Assembly: GCA_013433145.1 (NCBI GenBank)
Contig: CM024180.1
Coordinates: 2,755,001 to 2,819,000 of the forward strand
Reading direction: 5' to 3'
DNA: 64,000 nucleotides
Origin: Ascaris suum
Lineage: Eukaryota > Nematoda > Chromadorea > Rhabditida > Ascarididae
Shown: piece after piece, positions 44,501 through 56,100 of the stretch
Numbering within the stretch: position 1 is the first letter of the stretch
How the letters are laid out: each line of letters starts with the position of its first letter
Position numbers and translations under genes: made by a program
Notes under the pieces: generated by a model
Told to the model about the DNA's origin: nothing
What the model saw: only the letters and a program-made list of their open reading frames with translations
Databases searched by the model: none

Positions 44501-47500
44501 TGTACATTCCAATTGAACGTGATTCCATCATAGATTATACTCAAGTATCTTTATAATTACTTTTCTTCTCCTTTCTCTCTCAGTATGTTTTTTGTTATAG
44601 TCTCTCTCTTACGAATAACCCAGTGAATTTTTTAGCTGATAGGGAAAATATTCCTTGTTCGTCTTTCCTGAATCAGTTATCACTTCAGAAATAATTTTTA
44701 AAGCAGATTTATTGAGAATCGTATGCGGGATGAAACAAGACCGAAGGATCAACGAGGAAGGAAGGGGAAATGCATGCACAAAAGTGGATGATGGATGTTG
44801 TTCTTGTAACAGTTACAAAGAGGATGCTATAAAAGGAAGCTGAACGCGAAGTTAAGCTTATGAGCGGAAATCTGCTGAATAAGCCGAATGGCGTTTGAAA
44901 ATTCAACAGCTCTTCTTCTCGCGTTTCATAAATTCATCTCGTAGTGAACGACTCAATTCTTTTTGCATTTTTGTGCGCATTATTCGAATTTACAATATTA
45001 TAATGCATTTTCGTAGTTTTGCATAATTTAATTCATAACCTTATAGTTACCAGCTGTCTCAGTAAACTGTTAGCATCTAATACCTGAGGCCATAGCTAGA
45101 AACTCATTTATAAGATATTCAATAACAAAGATTGGCCAAAAAACATTTAAGCCGAAGCAAGGATGCACCTAAACTCAATTATGTCGTCGATTCGACATAA
45201 TAAAAAGCTCACGTTAAAAAGACTTTTTTTTTAATCAGTTAGGCAAATTTGCTTCTGAAAGGTCTCTTCAAGCAATTGGCGAACAAAGAGGTGAGTTGGT
45301 CGACTCACACATCAGAGAGCTTCTAACGACTAGCTTTGTTGTATGCGGTTTAAAAAAACTCTTTTTTGACACGTCGACAACATCATTGCCTGGACTATTG
45401 ACTACATTGCCTTTGTCGCCCTAAAAGCTTTTCTTTTTCTCGATAGCCTCAAGATATAGGTTCTATCGTGTAAAGTGCAGTTCCAATTCGCTACCATTAT
45501 TTTCAACAATTATGCTTCTCTCTAAGGGACGCTATCGAATTTAGCAGAATTTATGTACGGCTCGATTTTGTGCAAATGCAGAAAATTTGAGGATTTAGGT
45601 TTAATCCAGTATATAAATGTGCCTGTGTCATTTACAAAACGATATGTACAGGGAGGTGCGTATCTAAAAAAGTAGGTAAATGAAGCGAATGCCTGAGTAG
45701 GCTGATGGTTGATGATAAGAAGCGCTTAGAACCATTTCGAAAGTGAGATTTTTTTATGAACTTGAAATTTTTTGATGAACTTGAGTGGATTTTCTTTACA
45801 ATAATATTACATACAGTGTTACATCTACGCTCATATATGTCTCCATCTACCTATCTACCTGTCTTCCTGCCTCTCTGTTCGATTACTTCAACCTGAGAAC
45901 CACTAAATAGCGGGGCTATAAAATTTGACCGGTTTATTAAACGTCTTAAAATGACCAATACCATATTTTACGCTAATCCGCTAACCTCGATAAGAATTAT
46001 CGACGTTTATAGCTGCCAAAAAATTTCTATGCATTTTTTCGTTTAACACTGAACAAATGATAGAAAAACGAATCTTTCGTGGGAAGTTTAGACTCCAGTC
46101 ATCAAGTTAGTCACAATGTGAAGACGTTCTTTTGCATGATTTATTATTTCTTCGTATACAGGAATAGAAATAGGAATTTCTTGGTATATAAAAAAGTATA
46201 TAGGAGTAGGAACCTGCACAAAAAAAGAATGGAATTCTAGAAAATTCACAAAATAAAAGTTCATAGGAATAGAACATAGAAATACGGTTTTCTTCTGAAA
46301 TCTTCCGTATAGCTTTCCATTTATTTTACCCTGTCTACCTATGCCATTTGATCCGTTACTGGAGTTCATTTAGAGTATTTTCATCATATTGCCATTTAAA
46401 TTCAGACCGAATCTCCTTTTGAAATTCGATCTAGACACTTCTAAATGATATTACTATTCTCAGACCTTAAATAGTTCTCGAGCTCCACAATACACTGTTG
46501 ATTTGGGCGCTCGAATCGCTATTTGTTCGCGAACTACCTCAGGTTATCTGCCTTTAGATTCGACTTTGCTACGCTCAATTAAGGGGTTATTTTGCATTAT
46601 TGGATTGATATTAGAATGTGCAACGAGGCAATAACGAATGCATTCTGGTGGCGACAAAAATCCTCAAGTACACGTTGCCTATCGCAATCGTCGACTATTG
46701 ATTGGTTGTATGATCCACAACGTAGATCCCGCTCGAGTGACGCCGAACGATCGAAGGTGGTTCAGAAATGTTTCAGATGCATCATTAGAATTCCTATTTA
46801 ATTCACATAGATGATGATAGCGACGAAATTTATCAATTTATGTGGAAATAAAATAAAGCAGTTGTTCTTGTACATTGCATGATTTGTGCGAAAATGAGTT
46901 CTGTTTCTCTCTCCTTCCGATCCCCCACCTCTTCACTCTTAAATCACTAACGCGAGGGTATACGTAAACTTTCGAAAGTTACGATAGGGTGAGCTCCCTC
47001 TGAAGGTCTGTTTTTCACCTCGCCGATCAACTCGTACAATCTCGAATGTATGGTTGATGTCAAGCATTCTAGAACCGCACAATAATCCATCCTGATGGCT
47101 CAGGTTTGAGCTAAGTCCGACCCCAGTTGAGAGCGGGGACGAAACTACGATCGGGTTCAATCCACATTCAACAAAAGTGCGAAAAAAAGAAATTCTGATC
47201 GCAGATGCATGGATAGAGCTTAAAAAGCCTCTAAGTGAAGTTTTTTTTGAACGGAAGGCGATCAGATAAAGTCCACTCATTTATTACTGTGTTACTGATT
47301 AACATTATAGGATTATGAAGGACGGAATCGCACCTCCCAAAAAAAAATTCTTTTTTTCACGGCTTTTCTTATCGAGAATTTTTTAACGCTAAATTTGAGA
47401 TATTCCAACAATTTCAATTCCAATATAAAAACTTTTTTCTTTTCAAAACTTTACGGTGATATTCGCTGTACTCAATTTTCTCCCTAAATAAGCACAGCGT

Positions 47501-47862
47501 TACGTTTTCTTTTTGTTTGTTGTTCATTTATTGCACTTCCTATGTTCGAAGATGTGAATCACTTCTTTGGGCGATATATAATATCTTTCAAGAAAAATGT
47601 TGGCTTATGTTTTATTTGGCTGCTTAGAAACTATGCTTATAACTGATTCGTTTTGCATAGTTGCATGCTGTTAGAGGCGTAGTTTATGATCGTCAAATTA
47701 GGTGCACAAATGAATAACGATTTCATTTTTTTTTTCTTCAGAATACAAATGAAACCGAGAAATTCGAAAATTTCGGATCGTTGACGCTGTTTGAACTGCA
47801 TTGGAGCGCATGATGAGTTTTTGCGATCAGATCAGATTGTTGTAATTCTGGAATGGAACCAG

Positions 47863-47940
<78 letters not shown>

Positions 47941-50049
47941 GGATACAATTTCGACCTCAAAATAAAGTGCGCTTAAGATGCGCATAAGGTTGTTATTGAA
48001 ATATTTTTATGTTAATCAGAAATAGGAGCTAATTTGTTGTTTGTCGCCGTTGCACATGGAGTCTGGAAATTTGCCAGTGAGTGCAGCATTCGTTAGCGGC
48101 ATATTAAGAGCGGAATAGTCAGGATGCCATTGAACGAATGTCCTTCTATCAGTTTTGTTGGGATGCTCATCACTTCCTCCTCCCTCTTTTCTGTTGGATA
48201 TGCGTCAGTTCGAATGCGCTGAGCCTAAACATTCGTTGATTCAAAGGATATGACGATGTCAGCTGCGATGTCCTAAAACAATTAAACAAGCTAAATTTTG
48301 CTGCTTTACAGCAGTGCAGCAGATAAAGCAACCATCATATGTCATCACACTTTTGACTGAACCTTGGGGGAATGAATGGGGTGGGGGTGGGGTGGGGAGG
48401 GGGGGAGGAGGCAGAGGATTGGTGATGTTGCTGTACTCTTTTTAAATGGAACTGAGCATCAGTTTTGCCTGATTCTTCGTCATATTTTAATGCTATTTTA
48501 ATCGTAAACTCTAGATAAACTCGACGATGCGAATGATGCGACTGATGTGGGAACGCAAATGAATAACCAGCTTAATTGAAAACCGTGTCAAATGTAGGCC
48601 TAATATAGAACTTTGAAAATATTGCATTCGGGAATTGTTCGGATTTATGCATATGTTCTTCGACTTTCCTAGTTCATTGGCATATTGTTGCCGAAATATT
48701 GCTTACTAGAAAATGACCTAGAATTTTGTAAAATTGAACCGATTTGAATTTACTAAATAACTTTTACTAAATAACTTTGATAAACTTAAATCAGTATTAA
48801 CAAAGTTGAATGATTTTATTTGTTGCATTTCATTGATAATTAGTAAGAATTGCTTGCGCTTACAGTGCATATTCCACACTATATAGTTGCAATCGTTTCA
48901 TTGTTATATATTTCCGTTACACATCAACAATTCATTCAGTATTAAAAGAATAACGCGAATATTCGTCGTGTAGCATTCAGTTCAGCGAATACTTGATATA
49001 GTATCTGCTGAATGGACACCACGTATAGGACCCAATGAATGGACACGTGGCATTGTGAACGAGTTTATTGGTGGGATATAGGACTCACTAAATGGACACT
49101 TGGCAATGTTAGAACGGAGCTTATTGGTGGCTTTTAGCGCTTAAATGACTCATAATTTCATTATTTGTATAATTCGCACCAGGTATATCCCCTTCTCTTT
49201 GAATTAGAAGATGTTTCCTAGCCGAGGGGAATGAAAGAAAGGGAAGGAGCATGCCAAACGTAATGAATACTATTTAAAGGTGATTCCCTTTTTTATTGTT
49301 GTCATTAGAAACCTATTATTCCAAAATCCCTATTATCCGTCCCAAGGGCAAACTTTAGCAGAATTGACTAAGCTTTTAGTCGCTAATTGTATCAACGACT
49401 ATGCTATCTCACAACATTAGACCGAAATTCGAAAATAGAAATTTTTTTCAAAACTGTCGTTTTTTCTTTTAATCGCATATCTTTCAGTGGGAATGTGTGT
49501 TTAACCCTAAACGATATCCAACAGTGATAATGATCGTAAATCGATAATAAATTACAATCTTTGAAAAAGAGCATTCGGAACAAATTTCCTCGAGTGATTC
49601 CCCATTCAATTCTTTTCGTCGATTCAAATTGATGGCAATTTTTGCGTGGAAATGTTCCACTTAGATGAACGGCTTTTAATGAGCCTTTAGAAGAGCTTTA
49701 AATCTGATTAAATTTTCATTGAATACGCTGAATAATTTTCTAAAGCTTACATTAAGAGACGCTGCTCACCGAGAGATAATAATATATTGCCGATAGAAGC
49801 GTTCCAGTAAATGCTTGCGTTCGACTGTGACGAGATACGAACGGAGCGTATAGTGCAAGCAAAGATCGATGTCAGGTCGATTTGCTACAAAATTTCAGCG
49901 CTCACTTGTGAGAGGTTGTAGTGGAGAAATATGAGCGAGGCTTATTGTAAATTGAAGTTGTCTGCAACGGAAACAACAATTTATGCAAATTACAGTAGGA
50001 TCTCTAATTTACCTACAAAGTTTCATCCGAAACATTGATCGTCACAAAG

Positions 50050-50118
<69 letters not shown>

Positions 50119-53100
50119 ATTCCAATCCTTGCCTGTCAACAATGTTACATTCAACAAAATCGTATTTACAAGTTTCGTGCCTCTGTTTATTCCAAAAACT
50201 GTCGAGCAGTTCCAACAATCCGTTCCTTACTCTTTAAAAGTTCATCACTTTTTTAGAACGTTTGTTTTTGCACCACAGTTTATAAGCAATTCCATGTGTA
50301 CAGTTCTTTTGATGATCTATTAAAAAAAGCTTTAAGCACATTTCACTCTTTTTAAGATTCACTTTCCACTTATCATCATAAACGTTTCCGTCGTTTTCAT
50401 TGTTTATTTCTTTATTAACGTTTATTATAGGTGTTAGAATATTCCATCCTGCTTGTCATTTTCTTTCCTATGCAAAAAAAAAAAAACTCTATCGCTTTGT
50501 ATTTTTTTTCAGAATATTTATGTTCGGAAAGGCTTATTCTTTATTTGCTATTAATTCGCTGTTTATTTCGTTTAAGTTTTATTTTTTTCTTAATTTTTTT
50601 TTTTTCTTCAACAGCAATATGCATGAATGCTTTTATACGCATATAGAGAAGTTATAAGAATAATGGCTAAATCGTCACTTCAACGCGGTTACCTTTGGGT
50701 GGATTACTATCTTACTTTGTATAATTTCCACCTCTAACTAGAATTTTAAAGAAAAGTTTTATTGGGATTTCCGAGAAAAGCAATCAATTTCATTTCGTTC
50801 TTTTTTTTCCACAAAAGTAACTAGTTCAGTTTCGACAATTCATTGATGTCATTCCAATAATATTGCTGCTTCATATCGGCTATGTTCGCTCTTATTTCTG
50901 TTATGGTTCGTTCGTGATAATATAACCGTTGTGATGTTTTTCCACATCGCACACACATATTGCTAACGCCTAATTGTTGATAGTTTATTTGTTGTACCAC
51001 CAATGATAGTTTATGTTGAGATTAAATGAGGCAACGTATGTATGATCAGCTTATGCGAACGCCTTTGTGAAAACTAAAAACAATTTTCATTAGTGGTATC
51101 CATGGAATATTCGACTGATTTTAAATGTTGAATTTTTTTCATGCAACTCAATGAATCTTTGTTCTGACCTATGCGGATAATAATTATCGAATTTATTTTT
51201 TATCCTTCTAATTCTTCCTGAATTTAGATTTCAAAGTATTAACGAGTGTGGCTCTAATATCATTGGTTTCTCATGCTTACAGAAATTCGCATGGCGATAG
51301 TTTGTCGTTCGCATGCGAAATCTACAAATTCTCAAACGAACTGTTCATCGTTCGTATGAGAATTACAAATGTACAGCTTGGTAAAAGAGTTTGATTTCAA
51401 AATTATAGCAGCGATAAGAGTCGATAGAATTCCTATCCGTGCATTTAGCTGCATATGACGCGGCGATTTTTCGTAATGAAATGTGTAAACAATTTTCACA
51501 AATTTCCACTCGTTATTTGTTTTATCGACAGCCAAATAAAGAAACATTGCAGCACGAGTGTTAATACGAGGATTATTTCATCTTTGATGTATAAAATAAT
51601 AATTTAAAGAGATTTCATTGTCTTTACCGAATGGAAAAAATGAAAGATTTTTGGCGAATTTATGAAGAGTAAACCTAGGATGAGGAAGGATCATTTCTTC
51701 TACTCATTCCTTCGCACTCTTTTTCCTTAGCATTTTTAAAAATTACTATCCAGTCGACTAATATGGATTTCTGGAATCTATAATTGACTATATTGGTAGA
51801 TTATTTCGCCTATGGATCTTCTGTAGCAATGCATTGAGCTTTCTGGATGATTGAGCACTATGAAGCACTGGTAAATTCAACTATTCTGCTTTGTAAAATT
51901 GCCACATCTTCCTCTGAGGACTTTTTAAAAAATTTTAAAGAGCGAAAACGTTTGCACTTGAGAATCTCTTCATTTTCCCATCTAAAATTGCTATCGTTTA
52001 ATAGGAACAAATTTAGTGGGATGATGATTACATCGCATGATAAACAATGATAACAATGAAACAATCATTTCCAATGAATATACCATTTTAAATTTTCAAA
52101 GAATACAATAATTATTATTTATTAATGGAATCATTACTAATTTTAATTAATTTCATTATAATGGGAATTAAAATGGACACTATTGATGGTGCTATTGTAT
52201 GAAATCTAATAGCGATATTTTTCAGGGAATGAATTTCTTAGCGAAACATTTCTTCGAATATCAATCGTTTGTCAATCTTCCACATAAAGCTGTACAACTT
52301 CATAAAACGGTATACACTTTCTATATTTCTCTCTAATTATTTAAATTTCTCGTTTATTATTCACTTCCACATTATTTAAATTTTCCTCTCATTGTTATCA
52401 GTGAATTTTTCCTATTGATAACTAATGTTCTCCTGTCCATTTGATCTTTTTTTTTCAGTAATTCTTATTTAAGTGATGCAGAAACTATAATTAATTTGTT
52501 CATAAATAGTTTATTGATTTCAAAAGAAAAATTGCTTTCCGGTCAATTCATTTTTTTAAGTTTTATAAATGGCCAAAAATTTATTAAAGGCCATAAAATT
52601 TGCTGTAATTCGAAATAATATATTGCAATGAAGTCATAGAAATATGCGAAATGCAAATGAGGCTTTATTATTTAATGATAACGATTGTAAATGATAAACT
52701 GATCAACTGTGCAATGGATTGCTTAACTGCGAATTGCGCAAATTGTTCCACGCTAATTGCGCATTGTGTTACTGCAGAAATGAAAAATGAAACATCGCTC
52801 TTCTTTTGCAACAGTGCAAAATTCTCTTCCACATACTAATTTTATGCGCTCATTTGTAGATAGCTTATGCGAATGGAATGCAAAATGCAAACAAGTTCTG
52901 CATTGATTATTATTATTCGAATATGAACGTGTTCAGTGGTTTCAAGACAATTGCTTGATAGTGATTAGAACAGTGGGATTTTATTTCACAAGGTGTTCAC
53001 GTTGAAGATAAATACTCGAAAGTTGTAAAAAAGAGATATGCACCTGTTACCTTCTCGTTCATTTCGTAGACGCTGAGATTTTTTCATGATGACTTCAAAC

Positions 53101-56100
53101 CCGACTACATCAAATACATTTGTGCTTGTAGCCACCGTCACAAGCAGGATCTGATCCTTCGGCAGCATGGGCTCCAAAATCCATGAACAAAGCAGGCAAA
53201 AACCAAGCGGCTCCAGGTGCAAGAGCAAATCGCAACAACACCGATACTCGTCCATCAGCTCATAGGCATGGCCGTGCCGGCAGACATGAGTTCCGCGAAT
53301 GGGGTGATCGTCATGGTGGTATGTTTTTATGAAATTTCCTTCTGCCTCCTCTTCAACTCTTCTCTTAGTATTTCTTTCCTTCGTTCTCTTTGTGTTTTGT
53401 GTTAACCCGCTGTCTCGATTTAGTTGCGATGAGTGCCTTCATTCCTTTAGTTGAATATTCGTTTTGATTTGCGTCATCATTCGTCCTCTTATTTGTGCTT
53501 AGTGATTCAGAAGTTCGTTTTCTTGAAGTATCCGTTGATGTCTGCAAATATGTTGGCAGTCCTACCAGGAAACATTGTCCGCGAGAACTGTTCGTACCTC
53601 CTTTTTTATTGCAACACCACGTATTTCCTTCGCCCATTTGATTTAATTTTGACTAAAAATGCACTGATCAAAAGTGGGTTAGAATTTACATAATGAAGGT
53701 GATTCACATACCACTACTTGTTTAATAGTAGCCTCGGGGTGTTTAAAGTGCAATAGTCACAGGCAGATTAAAAACTAACATAACGATGCTGATTTACATA
53801 TATCGTGAGAGAAATTTTTCGTCTCTTATTTGTCTTTTTTTAATTTCCATCTCTACGAAAGGGAATGGAGAAGGGTATGAAATGAGCTAGTATGACAAGT
53901 ATTTTTTTTCAAGTTTTCTTTTGATTAACGAAATCCATAAATTTTCGGAAGGAAATAGAAATTATAGAATGATATTTTCATGCATCAGATAATTCAACTC
54001 ACACTATAAATCTTTCTTGGACAGTTGATTTGATTTCCCGTTCTCAAGCATAAATCATTAATAGAATTATGTGGAAAGCATTGTATGCATCTATAGCAGA
54101 TCACTCTCTATGACATATATTACGCTCACCAAATTTCACCGTACATTATACTTATCAAGTTCTGCGATTCTAGTTTTAGAGGTTCCAAAATTTCGAGAAT
54201 TCCACAGAGACAGGCTTACGGGCGCACTGACACAGTATCTTTATCATGCACTTTTATAAAGCAATTTTAAAGTGCCCTATCGAGTTTAACTAGCTCTCTA
54301 GGCGAACAATATATCCAGTACAACTGAAACATTGCAAATTATGCTGGACAGTTTTTTTTTTCCTGAGAAGATGTTCATTCAGGAAATGAAGGATGTTTTT
54401 TGAGAATGCAAAGAAACTTCTTGTTGTATTACCTGACGAAAACATTATTTATTACGTTCGTTTTGAATCATTCGAGCAAAAGTTGTTCGTAATATTCTAG
54501 GTAATTGAGATGCTACCTGGCCGCCTAAAACAAAATTTTTTCTTTACTTGTCTGTTGCAAAAATTTTCACAAAAAAGTTCACAAATTCCACCGATCAGTG
54601 CAATGGGTATATGTATAAAGACTGTTGATCGACTGAGATGAAATGAGAGAGTTTTGAAATGTTGTTGGTTATAAATGATTTCTGAGGCTAAAGGTAATTG
54701 TTGTAAGTTTTGATCACCGGTTGCAATATGATATGGAATTCGTTATCGCACGTTTATTTGTTTCTAGCTCTATTTATGCAGAAAAGTGAGAATTTGTTTT
54801 TGATTTTTCGAATGAGTGGTCTTTGAAATGAGGATATTGTGTTACATTATTAACAACGAGGCAAATAAGCGAATATACCGCATGCTGCTGATTAGTGGCA
54901 TATCTGATGAACTTGATTAGAAGGGGAGAGAGTTTAATCGGAGCTAGAATTTATTTTAAAAGTTTATTCGTTCAGTCAATCGCAACGAATTGTTGACTCG
55001 TTCTTCACTTGTGTTGCTATTACAAAAGTAATTGGCTGCTGAAAGTGCACTACACATAGTACTTGTTATGGGGATTTGAGGAGAAGATGAGGGGAGGGAC
55101 TGAATTGGGAAGGATAACTGTACTGGACTCATACAGTGCGTTGTTGTCTGCGACTGGATTTCCGTGTGCTTTTAGAATTGAAACCGGAGAAGATAGTGCC
55201 TCATAAGGATGCGTGGACAAAATTTTTATCTAACGAGGAAGGGGCGGGCAAGCGGACGATGTTCGAGTGTGAGTTCGAAGACCGAATCCTACAAACAGAA
55301 CCGGAAACGCTACCTGAGCGACTGTCGCGTACTGAAAAGAATAGCGACATCGAGTTTTCTGTCGCTTATCCCGGAACGTCGACACCGGTAATTAATAAAG
55401 GAATTCAGCTACGTTTATAATAAAATAAAAAGAGTCGCCGTTGTAATATTTTGCAGCTCAGTTGCAGCGCTGTCGGTATTGATGTCCAGCAGTGCTCGAT
55501 TATATATAAACAAAGGTTGCTCTTTGTTCCTATATCATCGAGCACATACATGGAACGCTGTTCGTGTGTCTAGTCTTGTTGATACAGGATTCCTGCATAC
55601 TGCACGAGTGGTGCGAATGAAAGCTGTCCATGCATTCTCCATTACTTTCAACTCGCGCCGATTTTAGGCTTGGAGTGTTTAAGGAGGATGAAGGAGCTCA
55701 GAATCTCTTCACAGTCGGAAACAAGATTTCATGAGGCATAACCGCGATTTAGTGGGTAAGATAATTTGACCTTAGAGGCCGCCGAAGTTCATGGCTCCGA
55801 AAACCCTGAGAGGCCACTACGGCATGGGTGGTAAACGTAGGCGGGCTTTGCCTTGGAGTGCGGTCTTACGTAAAAACTTCAAGCGGAATAGCAGTTTAAT
55901 TTGTTTATTTACCTTATATGGAATTTGGTCATAGAGCTACCTTCGTCTCTTACTCTTGAAATTTTCATTTTCATTCCATTTTTATCCTCCACATCAAGTG
56001 CACAGCTTTTATTACAACCAGTCCATCTGTAAACTACAGGTATTTCATTCTTAGCGCCCATAAAATAAATGAGTAGCGCTGCACTATCTATATCGCATGC

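Larger units (their letters stand above)
46543..51282. other. Unresolved region preceding C2A, repeat-rich
   Basis: One exon (48020) is supported. Others are ambiguous: 46669-46756 (HVAYRNRRLLIGCMIHN), 47742-47779 (NTNETEKFENFGS, excellent acceptor) and 48519-48551 (KLDDANDATD). Two long (AT)n arrays, a G-rich tract and a degenerate tandem repeat (49000-49131) also lie here. Confidence 0.5.

Noticed and set aside
44704..44843. Open purine-rich stretch with reads FIENRMRDETRPKDQRGRKG and MKQDRRINEEGRGNACTK
   Set aside because: Neither frame meets the 0-to-0 phase required between 42117 and 45243 or 46464, and donors are poor.
47866..50116. Poly Ile-Tyr open frames over the AT arrays
   Set aside because: Simple translation of (AT)n repeats, not protein-coding.
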